In this document: positions 17,153 to 24,928 of the stretch, one piece after another
How positions within the stretch are numbered: position 1 is the first letter of the stretch
Layout: every line of letters starts with the position of its first letter
Assembly (NCBI GenBank): GCA_017521985.1
Contig: JAFXAZ010000069.1
Span: 1-37,860 of the forward strand
From: Lachnospiraceae bacterium
Lineage (GTDB): Bacteria; Bacillota; Clostridia; Lachnospirales; Lachnospiraceae
Length of the DNA stretch: 37,860 nt
Direction: 5' to 3'
The notes under the pieces: generated by a model
The model's database searches: none
What the model was told of the DNA's origin: nothing
The model's input: the letters and a program-made list of their open reading frames with translations, nothing else
Program-made: the position numbers and the translations under genes

Positions 17153-18823
17153 ATGAAAACAGATATTCAGATTGCACAGGAAGTACAAATGGAGCCAATC
17201 GTAAAGGTCGCGGAGCGTATTGGCATTCAGGAAGATGATTTAGAGTTATATGGAAAATATAAAGCCAAAATTTCCAATTCTTATCTGCAGAATATGGGAG
17301 ATAAGAAGGACGGCAAGCTGATTTTAGTAACAGCCATTAATCCGACTCCAACCGGTGAAGGCAAGACAACCGTAAATGCAGGACTTGGACAGGCATTGGC
17401 TAAATTAGGCAAAAAAACAATTATTGCATTACGTGAGCCTTCTTTAGGACCATGCTTTGGTATTAAAGGTGGTGCTGCAGGCGGCGGTTATGCACAGGTA
17501 GTACCAATGGAAGATATTAACTTGCATTTTACAGGGGATTTCCATGCCATTACTTCTGCCAATAACCTGTTAGCAGCTATTTTAGACAATCATATTCAGC
17601 AGGGTAATGTATTGAACATTGATACCCGTAATATTACCTGGAAGCGTTGTTTGGATATGAACGACCGTGTGCTTCGTAATGTAGTGGTTGGTTTGGGAAG
17701 CAAGGCAGATGGTTTCGTGAGAGAAGACCATTTTGTAATTACCGTTGCCAGTGAAATTATGGCAGTTCTTTGTCTTGCAACAGATATGGCAGACTTAAAG
17801 GCACGTTTAAGCCGTATGGTTGTTGCATATGATTATGCAGGCAACCCGGTAACAGCAGGTCAGCTTCAGGCAGTAGGTGCTATGGCAGCATTGTTAAAGG
17901 ATGCAATTAAGCCAAATATGGTACAGACCTTAGAGCATACCCCTGCATTCGTACATGGCGGGCCGTTTGCCAATATTGCACATGGCTGTAACTCTGTTAT
18001 CGCTACCAAGACTGCTCTTAAGATGGCGGATTATGTAGTGACAGAAGCAGGTTTTGGTGCAGACTTAGGTGCAGAGAAGTTCTTCGATATTACCTGTCGT
18101 GAAAGCGGTTTACATCCGGATGCTGCAGTTATTGTTGCTACCATTAAGGCGTTAAAATATAATGGCGGTGTTCCGAAAACAGAAGTAACCATTCCAAATC
18201 TGGAAGCGTTAAAAGCAGGTATTGTTAACTTAGAAAAACATATTGAAAACGTTCAGAAGTTCGGTGTGCCTGTTATAGTGACCTTAAATTCTTTTGTGAC
18301 TGATACCGAGGAAGAAGTAGAGTTTGTTAAGAACTTCTGTGAAGAAAGAGATTGTGCATTTGCACTTTGCGAAGTTTGGGCTCACGGCGGCGAAGGCGGT
18401 ATAGCTTTGGCAGAGAAGGTATTAGAGACCCTTGAGACTAAGCCAAGCAACTTTAAGCCTTTATACGAAAAAGAAGATACCTTAAAAAACAAAATTAATA
18501 TCATTGCCAAGGAAATTTATGGTGCAGACGGTGTTACCTTTGCTCCTGCTGCAGCAAAGCAGCTGGCAAACTTAGAAAAGCTTGGTTTTGGTAATTTGCC
18601 TGTTTGTATGGCAAAAACACAGTATTCTTTGTCTGACAACCCGGATTTACTGGGCAGACCAAGTGGCTTTGAAATTAATGTTCGTGAAGCATATGTATCT
18701 GCAGGTGCAGGCTTCGTGGTAGTAATTACCGGTTCTATTATGACAATGCCTGGTCTTTCCAAGGCACCGGCTGCTTACAACATTGATGTAAATGAAGACG
18801 GTCAGATTACCGGATTATTCTAA
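17153..18823 (+). CDS. fhs: Formate-tetrahydrofolate ligase
   Basis: This 556-residue protein makes 10-formyl-THF from formate, THF and ATP, for purine synthesis and, in acetogens, the methyl branch of the Wood-Ljungdahl pathway. The phosphate-binding motif [10 protein letters not shown] is at residues 64-73, and the family hallmark [16 protein letters not shown] follows near 101-116. Length is normal. A TTG at 17135 extends the frame, but TTTGGAGG at 17139-17146 places the start at the ATG 17153. It is followed 22 bases later by folD, the next enzyme handling the same one-carbon unit, so the pair is probably cotranscribed. Confidence 0.97.
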   Translation: MKTDIQIAQEVQMEPIVKVAERIGIQEDDLELYGKYKAKISNSYLQNMGDKKDGKLILVTAINPTPTGEGKTTVNAGLGQALAKLGKKTIIALREPSLGPCFGIKGGAAGGGYAQVVPMEDINLHFTGDFHAITSANNLLAAILDNHIQQGNVLNIDTRNITWKRCLDMNDRVLRNVVVGLGSKADGFVREDHFVITVASEIMAVLCLATDMADLKARLSRMVVAYDYAGNPVTAGQLQAVGAMAALLKDAIKPNMVQTLEHTPAFVHGGPFANIAHGCNSVIATKTALKMADYVVTEAGFGADLGAEKFFDITCRESGLHPDAAVIVATIKALKYNGGVPKTEVTIPNLEALKAGIVNLEKHIENVQKFGVPVIVTLNSFVTDTEEEVEFVKNFCEERDCAFALCEVWAHGGEGGIALAEKVLETLETKPSNFKPLYEKEDTLKNKINIIAKEIYGADGVTFAPAAAKQLANLEKLGFGNLPVCMAKTQYSLSDNPDLLGRPSGFEINVREAYVSAGAGFVVVITGSIMTMPGLSKAPAAYNIDVNEDGQITGLF

Positions 18824-18845
18824 TGGGATTAAGGAGAGTTAATTT

Positions 18846-19691
18846 ATGCCTCAGATTATAGACGGAAAGCGTATTTCCACAGAGATTAAAGATGAATTAA
18901 AGGCCCAGGCCGCAAGCTTAAAGGAGCAGGGAGTGGAAGTGACTCTTGCTGTAATTCAGGTAGGTCAGGACCCGGCATCCAGCGTGTATGTTCGCAACAA
19001 AAAACGGGCTTGTGAATATATTGGGTTTTCTTCCCGTTCTTATGAACTTCCGGAAGAAACCACGGAAGAAGAACTTCTGAATTTAATTAGCGTGTTAAAT
19101 CAGGATGCATCCGTAAATGGTATTTTGGTGCAGCTTCCATTACCAAAGCATATTTGTGAAGATGAGATATTAAGAGCAATTTCTCCGGCAAAGGATGTAG
19201 ACTGTTTTCATCCTTTAAACGTGGGCAAGTTATTTATTGGAGAGCCGGGTTTTCAGCCATGTACACCGGCTGGTGTTATAGAGCTTTTAAAGCGCAGTAA
19301 TATTGAAATTGCAGGCAAAGAATGTGTTATAATCGGCAGAAGCAATATTGTGGGTAAGCCTATGGCTATGTTGATGCTTCGTGAAAACGCCACAGTAACC
19401 ATTACCCATTCCAGAACAAAAGATTTAAGAGAAGTATGTAAAAAAGCAGATATTCTTATCGTTGCTATGGGCAAGCCACGCATGATAGATGATTCTTATG
19501 TAAAAGAAGGGGCTGTCGTTATTGATGTGGGTATTCACAGAAATGCAGAAAATAAGCTCTGCGGTGACGTGGATTATGATAAGGTAGCAGAAAAATGTAG
19601 TGCCATTACACCTGTTCCGGGTGGGGTGGGTCCTATGACTATTGCGATGCTAATGAAAAATTGTTTAGAAACGATTAAAGTAGGTGAGTAA
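18846..19691 (+). CDS. folD: Bifunctional methylene-THF dehydrogenase/methenyl-THF cyclohydrolase FolD
   Basis: This 281-residue enzyme interconverts 5,10-methylene-THF, 5,10-methenyl-THF and 10-formyl-THF. The catalytic region SSVYVRNKKRAC (45-56) carries the lysine (Lys52) aligned with the catalytic lysine of FolD. ILVQLPLPKH near 97-106, the dinucleotide motif IGRSNIVGKP near 163-172, and PGGVGPMTIAML near 258-269 are all present. AAGGAGAG precedes the start. It sits directly after fhs, completing the folate pair, and its TAA abuts the ATG of the next gene with no gap, implying translational coupling. Confidence 0.97.
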   Translation: MPQIIDGKRISTEIKDELKAQAASLKEQGVEVTLAVIQVGQDPASSVYVRNKKRACEYIGFSSRSYELPEETTEEELLNLISVLNQDASVNGILVQLPLPKHICEDEILRAISPAKDVDCFHPLNVGKLFIGEPGFQPCTPAGVIELLKRSNIEIAGKECVIIGRSNIVGKPMAMLMLRENATVTITHSRTKDLREVCKKADILIVAMGKPRMIDDSYVKEGAVVIDVGIHRNAENKLCGDVDYDKVAEKCSAITPVPGGVGPMTIAMLMKNCLETIKVGE

Positions 19692-21083
19692 ATGAATTGC
19701 CCTAAATGTGGGAAAGAATTAACAAACGGACATTTATATTGCGAAGCCTGTGGTTATGAAATTAATCTGGTGCCGGAATTCGAGGCCGAAGTAGAAGAAA
19801 GCATTGCCGAAAGTATGAAAGAAATCGTAGATGCGGCAGCTTTAGAGCAAGAGCAAACAAAAAAAGAGCCCATTATTACTAAAAAGGATACTGCGTTTCT
19901 TATTTCCGGGGGCATAATTTCTATCGTTATATTTGTACTTACGGCTGCTTTTTTTGCCGGAAGAGCTATATGGAATAATTCTACCTTTATTCATGAGATG
20001 GTGGTTGAATATTATCTGGATGATGGGGAGTACGATTCTGCTGTTTCTTACATGGAACAGATTATCAAGCGTTCCCCTGAGAAAGCCTCACATAGATTCC
20101 AGTTATGTCAAATTTATATGCAGATTGGACAGGATGAAAAAGCCTTAGAAATCTACAAAATCATTGCAGGAAGTCCTCAGTTTACCTTTGATGAACAACT
20201 TGCTGCGGTAGAAAAAATTATAGCATATTATGAAGAAAAAGAAGAGTACGAAAGTATTGCAGAGTATCTTACAACCATACAGGATGAAACAATACGACTT
20301 ACATACTGGAACTATATGTGCGTTCCGGTAACCTTCAGTCAACCGGAGGGAACTTATGCCTCTCTTATTACCTTAAAATTAGAAAGTGATGGCATAGGAA
20401 CCATACATTATACCACGGACGGCAGCGAACCGAATGCGAAAAGTCCGGAGTTTAAAGGCACTATTTTTCTGGAAACTGGTGAGAATACGATTTCTGCAGT
20501 GTTTATAAATAATTATGGTGTGACCAGCCCGGTTACTACGAAGATGTATTTTATTGAGTCCAAACAGGTGCTTCCACCGGAGGTGCTAGCAAACAGTGGT
20601 ACGTATAATTATCCGGTAGAAATTGAAGTGGAAGAGACTCCTTATGCTCGTACATATTATACGACAGACGGTACCACTCCAACCAGAGGCAGTCTTTTAT
20701 ATACAGGAACGATACATGTTCCTACCGGTAAGTCTGTATATAAGTTTGTATCTATTGACAGCAGTGGTATGGCTAGTGAGGTTATTACCAGAAACTTTCA
20801 TGTCACGTTAGATACCGAGATGACGAGTAAAGATGCAGAGAAGCTTTTGGTGGATTATCTGATTAGCGGCGGAGCTGCTTCGGATGGAAAAGGGCATATT
20901 ATACAGGATGATACACACATCCTGATATATGAATACCTGTACCCTTTGACGGTGGAGGTCGGAAAAGACTGCTATTATTTTGCGGAAGTTTCCAGAGATA
21001 CTACAACCCTCGAACAGCATAGAACCGGTAAATATTATGGTGTAGATATACGAACAGAAGAAATTTATACTTTGATACAGTAG
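19692..21083 (+). CDS. Zinc-ribbon, single-pass membrane protein with TPR-like helices and two chitobiase C-terminal-type domains
   Basis: This 463-residue protein is a mosaic of unknown function. An N-terminal zinc ribbon uses Cys3, Cys6, Cys17 and Cys20. An acidic spacer (25-60) is followed by one transmembrane helix (about 67-92), which puts the rest outside the cell. Residues about 103-196 look like TPR repeats. Two similar beta units then follow, marked by YTTDGSEPN near 240-248 and a second YTTDGTTPT about 90 residues later, the signature of chitobiase/beta-hexosaminidase C-terminal domains. The last 85 residues form a further unassigned domain. No catalytic motif is evident. It begins on the base after folD ends and is followed by another zinc-ribbon membrane protein. 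Confidence 0.75.
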   Translation: MNCPKCGKELTNGHLYCEACGYEINLVPEFEAEVEESIAESMKEIVDAAALEQEQTKKEPIITKKDTAFLISGGIISIVIFVLTAAFFAGRAIWNNSTFIHEMVVEYYLDDGEYDSAVSYMEQIIKRSPEKASHRFQLCQIYMQIGQDEKALEIYKIIAGSPQFTFDEQLAAVEKIIAYYEEKEEYESIAEYLTTIQDETIRLTYWNYMCVPVTFSQPEGTYASLITLKLESDGIGTIHYTTDGSEPNAKSPEFKGTIFLETGENTISAVFINNYGVTSPVTTKMYFIESKQVLPPEVLANSGTYNYPVEIEVEETPYARTYYTTDGTTPTRGSLLYTGTIHVPTGKSVYKFVSIDSSGMASEVITRNFHVTLDTEMTSKDAEKLLVDYLISGGAASDGKGHIIQDDTHILIYEYLYPLTVEVGKDCYYFAEVSRDTTTLEQHRTGKYYGVDIRTEEIYTLIQ

Positions 21084-21094
21084 AGGAGACCGTT

Positions 21095-21943
21095 ATGAAA
21101 ATTTGTCCAAAATGTAAAAATGAATATAGAGATGGAATTACACATTGTGCGGATTGTGATTGTGAGCTTATTAGCATAGAGGAAGAAAGCTCCGGCAAAA
21201 AAGTCTTGCTTCAGGCACCATATCCAATAACAACACAAGTAAAGGAATATTTGGAGTACTGTAAGTTTACGAGCATATCCGAGGAAGAACCGGATGAAAA
21301 CGGAATTGTGAGTTTATACTGTTCTGAGAAGGAGTACAAGCAGGCATTTAAGCAGATGAACGTGTTTATTGCAGAAGAACAGAGAAAGGCACAGGAAGCA
21401 AGACTGGCAAGTATGACAGAGGAAGAAATCGCTGCAATGGAAGCACAGAGAGAAGAAATGGTAAAACAGGTTCCTCCAAGTAATATTTACCAGAATTATG
21501 AAGAAAAAGCAGAAGAAAATAAATCCAGTGCAATCAGTTTTCTGATAATCGGTATACTTGGTGTGGTATTGGTGGCACTAAGCTGGTTTGAAATGCTGCC
21601 GTTTTCTATTGGCGGCAGAGGAAACTGGTTTAGCCATGGTGTAATGTTTATATTCTTTATTTTATTTATCGTTATTGGTATTGTATCAGCCAAAAATGTT
21701 GGTAAATATAAGGATTTAATCCATAAAGAGGCTGATTCTAAGGGCGAATTGGAAAAATTCCTGGAAGAACAGTTTAGTCCGGTGCTGCTTACTCAGATTA
21801 TGGCAGAAACAGAAGAAGAAGCTTATTTCAAACGTATGGCATATATGCGTAAAAAAGTAGTGGAAGCATTTCCGGAGCTTGCAAACAAAGGCTCTTTCGT
21901 AGAATCCCTGTTAGATAAGCATTATGATGATATCTTTGGGTAA
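21095..21943 (+). CDS. Zinc-ribbon protein with two transmembrane helices, function unknown
   Basis: This 282-residue protein opens with a zinc ribbon (Cys4, Cys7, Cys18, Cys21, plus Cys23). A domain of about 60 residues resembling a putative signal-transducing (DUF2007-like) fold follows, then a charged helical stretch rich in Glu, Ala and Met (about 92-145), two transmembrane helices (about 146-168 and 180-199) and a soluble C-terminal helical region. No catalytic residues are recognisable. AGAGGAG precedes the start, 11 bases after the previous zinc-ribbon gene, suggesting the two act together. The N-terminal fold comparison is tentative. Confidence 0.65.
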   Translation: MKICPKCKNEYRDGITHCADCDCELISIEEESSGKKVLLQAPYPITTQVKEYLEYCKFTSISEEEPDENGIVSLYCSEKEYKQAFKQMNVFIAEEQRKAQEARLASMTEEEIAAMEAQREEMVKQVPPSNIYQNYEEKAEENKSSAISFLIIGILGVVLVALSWFEMLPFSIGGRGNWFSHGVMFIFFILFIVIGIVSAKNVGKYKDLIHKEADSKGELEKFLEEQFSPVLLTQIMAETEEEAYFKRMAYMRKKVVEAFPELANKGSFVESLLDKHYDDIFG

Positions 21944-21948
21944 TTTCC

Positions 21949-22428
21949 ATGAGGATAGATATTATTGCTGTAGGCAAAGTAAAGGAAAAATTCTACCGGG
22001 ATGCTATTGATGAATTTTCGAAAAGACTGGGCAAATACTGCAAACTGCAGGTAATAGAGGTGGCAGACGAAAAGACGCCTGACGGAGCCGGTGAAGCGAT
22101 AGAAGAGCAAATCAAGGTCAAAGAAGCGGAACGTATTTTAAAGCATGTCAAGGATGATGCGTATGTATTTTCATTGGAAATACTGGGCAAAAAATATGAT
22201 TCCGTGGAGTTTGCCAATCGCATTCACAATTTAGGAATCCAAGGTCAGAGTCATATTCAGTTTATTATCGGCGGTTCCTTGGGACTCCACTCCATTGTGT
22301 CTAAGCGCAGTGATGCCAAAATCAGTTTTTCGGATATGACCTTTCCACACCAGCTTATGCGAGTGATTTTATTGGAGCAGGTGTATAGAGGGTTTCGGAT
22401 TATTGCAGGAGAGCCGTATCATAAATAA
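21949..22428 (+). CDS. rlmH: 23S rRNA (pseudouridine1915-N3)-methyltransferase RlmH
   Basis: This 159-residue SPOUT-class enzyme methylates pseudouridine 1915 in helix 69 of 23S rRNA. It has the typical start MRIDIIAVGKVKEKFYRDAI, the SAM-binding knot region FIIGGSLGLH near 105-114 and the conserved end SDMTFPHQLMRVILLEQVYRGFRI...PYHK. Length matches the family. It starts five bases after the previous stop with a poor ribosome binding site, so it is probably translationally coupled. It is the last core gene before the AT-rich cassette. Confidence 0.97.
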   Translation: MRIDIIAVGKVKEKFYRDAIDEFSKRLGKYCKLQVIEVADEKTPDGAGEAIEEQIKVKEAERILKHVKDDAYVFSLEILGKKYDSVEFANRIHNLGIQGQSHIQFIIGGSLGLHSIVSKRSDAKISFSDMTFPHQLMRVILLEQVYRGFRIIAGEPYHK

Positions 22429-22495
22429 ATGCCTAAAAGTATAGAATAAGAAAGTAGGACTCGTTCAAATAAAGTGAAATAAAAGAGGTGTGAAT

Positions 22496-22825
22496 ATGTC
22501 TCCAAAGCACGTAGATTATGTGGTATATGATAAAAATTTTAAAGAACCGATTTCAATCGAAGAAGCTTATTTAAGCAATGATAAAGACTATACTATCTTT
22601 AGGTATGCAGACTATATTATACGGTTTCAGGCACCATATTCGCTTGAGAAGTATACAGAAGTAAAAGAATGGAATAAAGGATACCTTGTTGTTATGGCAA
22701 AGTATGCACATAATACAGAGCCGGAAGAAGAATATATAGACTTGGTACCTGTTTTAGAAACATTATATATAGATGTCGATGAGTTTGTTGATAAAATCAA
22801 AAAGGTGAGTGTGAAATATGAATAA
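22496..22825 (+). CDS. Hypothetical protein, first gene of an AT-rich three-gene cassette
   Basis: This 109-residue soluble acidic protein is not one I can name with certainty. Its last third (EEYIDLVPVLETLYIDVDEF) faintly resembles DUF2442 proteins, which are often found beside DUF4160 genes such as the third gene of this cassette. A GTG at 22490 extends the frame by two codons, but AGAGGTG at 22484-22490 favours the ATG at 22496. The stop overlaps the start of the next gene by eight bases (ATGAATAA), indicating coupling. No enzyme motif is visible. Base composition is clearly more AT-rich than in rlmH upstream. Confidence 0.65.
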   Translation: MSPKHVDYVVYDKNFKEPISIEEAYLSNDKDYTIFRYADYIIRFQAPYSLEKYTEVKEWNKGYLVVMAKYAHNTEPEEEYIDLVPVLETLYIDVDEFVDKIKKVSVKYE

Positions 22826-23039
22826 TATTCAGTCAGTGGCCGATAATGCGGATATGATTATTAATGGGTATGCGTTCACAAAAGATAATGAAAATATAAG
22901 AATTTTAAATCTTAATAACAACAAGAAATCACTATATTTAAATAAAGATGGTAAAGTAATTAATACAAGTATGGATGATATTGAAATAGGTATTGTAAAA
23001 CAGTATTACCTTAAAAATGCAATTTTAATGGAGGAATAA
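22818..23039 (+). CDS. Small hypothetical protein, second gene of the cassette
   Basis: This 73-residue protein starts MNNIQSVADNADMIINGYAF and contains a basic Asn/Lys/Leu-rich middle. It has no membrane segment, signal peptide or motif I recognise. AAAGGTGAG upstream serves as ribosome binding site, and the start overlaps the previous stop. Counting 22861-23040 by eye in 60-base lines gives 13, 13 and 15 G+C, against 29 and 30 in sampled lines of rlmH and yqfC, so this is the most AT-rich coding stretch I sampled. The size and position between two other small proteins are reminiscent of toxin-antitoxin-like modules, but nothing in the sequence proves that. Confidence 0.6.
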   Translation: MNNIQSVADNADMIINGYAFTKDNENIRILNLNNNKKSLYLNKDGKVINTSMDDIEIGIVKQYYLKNAILMEE

Positions 23040-23040
23040 G

Positions 23041-23319
23041 ATGCCGAAATACTATGAATTTAAGGTTGCAGGATATTATCTATATTTTACATCTTATTGT
23101 GTTATAGAGTGTATGCATGTTCACGCTAGTGATAGAAGATTAACGGAAGCTGGTTCGGCAAAATTTTTCGTAAAGGAAAATGGAGACAGCATTCTGCAAA
23201 CTAAAGGTAATCTCAATGATAGAGAAATACGAAAAATACAAGTATTTATAAAGAATAACTATCAAGAGATGTATTTAAAATGGGCAGCATATAGTAAAGA
23301 AGGTTATTATGAAAAATGA
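23041..23319 (+). CDS. DUF4160 domain protein, third gene of the cassette
   Basis: This 92-residue protein fits DUF4160. It has a short beta start (YYEFKVAGYYLYFTSY), the conserved His-Val-His (HVHASD near 27-32), AKFFV near 40-44 and a C-terminal helix pair with REIRKIQVFIKNNYQEMYLKW. DUF4160 proteins are small, of unknown biochemical activity, and commonly encoded in compact pairs with DUF2442 genes. The conserved histidines hint at metal or nucleic-acid binding but this is untested. It starts one base after the previous stop, with GGAGG in the end of the preceding gene. A hairpin begins at the last base of its stop codon. Confidence 0.72.
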   Translation: MPKYYEFKVAGYYLYFTSYCVIECMHVHASDRRLTEAGSAKFFVKENGDSILQTKGNLNDREIRKIQVFIKNNYQEMYLKWAAYSKEGYYEK

Positions 23320-23342
23320 GAGCAGTCAAATATGGCTGCTCT
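23319..23342 (+). terminator. Possible terminator of the cassette
   Basis: AGAGCAG (23319-23325) pairs perfectly with CTGCTCT (23336-23342) around a ten-base loop. Only a short, interrupted T-rich stretch follows, so termination may be partial. Confidence 0.4.
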
Positions 23343-23344
23343 TT

Positions 23345-23373
23345 GCATTATTTAAAGAACTTCCGCATACAAT
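23345..23373 (+). promoter_or_regulatory. Candidate SigE-type promoter of yqfC-yqfD
   Basis: CATACAAT at 23366-23373 matches the SigE -10 consensus. GCATTATT at 23345-23352, 13 bases upstream, is close to the SigE -35. YqfC and YqfD are mother-cell sporulation proteins in Bacillus, so SigE control is expected. The predicted transcription start would fall on or next to the ATG at 23379. Confidence 0.45.
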
Positions 23374-23378
23374 GTGAT

Positions 23379-23699
23379 ATGAAGCGTAAAAAGAAATATA
23401 TCAAAAACAAGCCGCCTAAGCGTGTAATGGAAAAGTATACGGATGGACTCAGGCAGAAAATATTAGATAACAAGCTTCCGGCAGAGGCTGTGTTAAAGGA
23501 TACTCTGGTTACGGTGGTAGGAAGTTCGGAAGTTTGGATTGAAAATTACAAAGCACTTTTGGAATACAAAGAAGGGCAAGTGCTGCTCCAGGCCAGCCAT
23601 CATATGATAAAGGTGGAAGGGGAGCGTTTAAACATCAGTCATTACATGGAGGAACATATGATGATTTGCGGAAAAATTCGCAGCATTACATATTTGTAG
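23379..23699 (+). CDS. yqfC: Sporulation protein YqfC (YabP/YqfC family)
   Basis: This 106-residue protein has a basic N-terminus (MKRKKKYIKNKPPKR) and a YabP/YqfC-type beta-rich domain (about 30-106), with VTVVGSSEVWIENYKALLEY and a C-terminal GKIRSITYL. It lies directly before yqfD, as in Bacillus and other spore formers. The open frame reaches back to 23316, overlapping the cassette, but that extension is not family-like. The ATG at 23379 lacks a clear ribosome binding site and overlaps the predicted start of a SigE-type transcript, so initiation may be leaderless or at a later codon (M17 at 23427). The function in sporulation is not well understood even in model species. Confidence 0.8.
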   Translation: MKRKKKYIKNKPPKRVMEKYTDGLRQKILDNKLPAEAVLKDTLVTVVGSSEVWIENYKALLEYKEGQVLLQASHHMIKVEGERLNISHYMEEHMMICGKIRSITYL

Positions 23700-23710
23700 C
23701 GGGGTAAGAT

Positions 23711-24928
23711 ATGCGTAGTTTCATGTATGCGGATGGGTATGTGCGTATTAAAATATGGGGCAGCGGCGTGGAGCGTTTTTTGGTAATGTGTTCCCGCAAA
23801 AAAATGTCACTTTGGGATATAGAAGCACAGGGCAAATTTATTTTTGTCAATATGAGGCTGAAGGATTTTTTTAATTGCAGAAAATTAGCACGAAAGGCTG
23901 GAATCAGGGCAGTTGTGGTGGAAAGGCACGGACTGCCGTTTTTTATGCCAAAGCTTGTGCGTCGCAGCTTTATGATAGTGGGATTTGTGTTGTTTTTGTT
24001 GGTATGGTTTGTAAGCACCAATATGCTGTTACATATTAGATTGGAAGGAAATTACAGTATATCGGAAGATGTTTTTAAGGACTTTTTAAAGGAACAGGGC
24101 GTGTATGTAGGAATGTGGAAAAAGGACATTCCTTTAGAGGAATTGGAAAAGGAAATTCGAAAAGAATTTGATTTGGTAACCTGGACTTCGGGCAAGCTGG
24201 ATGGAACCGTTTTGATTATCAGTATGAAGGAAAATGAAAAGCTGGTGCCACAAGAGCAGGAAAAGCCTGCTTATGGAAGCAGTATATATGCTACAGCAGA
24301 TGGTATCATTTCCAGTATTTATGTGAGGAATGGCGTACCTATGGTAAAAAAGGGTACAGAAGTGAAAAAGGGAGATTTACTGGTAGATGGAAAAGTACCT
24401 GTGTATAATGAAGCACAAGAGGTCGCATATTATCAGTATTACGAGGCAGATGCCGATATTGGAATTGAAACCACTATACCGGTGGATTATCGTTTGAATA
24501 AGGTGTATGTAACCAAAAGCTACACAGGGCGACAAAGTGAGGGTAATTATTTTTTTATAGGACAGAAGATATATCGTAATATATGGAAGGACAGAACATT
24601 TAAATATAGAGATTTTGTGCTTGCTCCTAAAAAAAGCTTAACGTGGGATACTATTTCAGTAGGATTTGGGACATTTGAAGTCTATGAATATGTAAAAATG
24701 GAGAAAGAATATACCAAAGAAGAGGCAAAAATGCTTTTAGAAAAAGAATTTGAAAAAAATAATGTAATATTAATAGAAAAAGGGGTACAAATTCTTGAAA
24801 AAAATGTTACAATAGACGTAATTATGGAAAAGTGGGCTTTGACAGGAACGATGAAAGTTATTATGCCGGCTTTTAACCATAAGTTAATCGAAGAACCGGA
24901 GGAAATAAATGATTCAGAAGGCATATGA
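23711..24928 (+). CDS. yqfD: Sporulation protein YqfD
   Basis: This 405-residue protein matches YqfD, a mother-cell sporulation membrane protein of unresolved biochemical role. An N-terminal soluble domain (about 1-80) contains GSGVERFLVMCSRK. One transmembrane helix (about 86-106) is followed by a large domain with a POTRA-like portion (EGNYSISEDVFKDFL) and beta-rich C-terminal half. Length is normal. It begins 11 bases after yqfC, with a weak ribosome binding site, and overlaps phoH by 20 bases, so yqfC, yqfD and phoH are translated from one message. Confidence 0.92.
   Translation: MRSFMYADGYVRIKIWGSGVERFLVMCSRKKMSLWDIEAQGKFIFVNMRLKDFFNCRKLARKAGIRAVVVERHGLPFFMPKLVRRSFMIVGFVLFLLVWFVSTNMLLHIRLEGNYSISEDVFKDFLKEQGVYVGMWKKDIPLEELEKEIRKEFDLVTWTSGKLDGTVLIISMKENEKLVPQEQEKPAYGSSIYATADGIISSIYVRNGVPMVKKGTEVKKGDLLVDGKVPVYNEAQEVAYYQYYEADADIGIETTIPVDYRLNKVYVTKSYTGRQSEGNYFFIGQKIYRNIWKDRTFKYRDFVLAPKKSLTWDTISVGFGTFEVYEYVKMEKEYTKEEAKMLLEKEFEKNNVILIEKGVQILEKNVTIDVIMEKWALTGTMKVIMPAFNHKLIEEPEEINDSEGI

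Noticed and set aside
22429-22495. Attachment-site-like direct repeats flanking the AT-rich cassette
   Set aside because: I compared both edges by eye and found no convincing direct repeat, integrase gene or inverted terminal repeat.
23316-23378. Longer yqfC start overlapping the DUF4160 gene
   Set aside because: The added residues do not resemble YqfC proteins, overlap a hairpin and lack a ribosome binding site.
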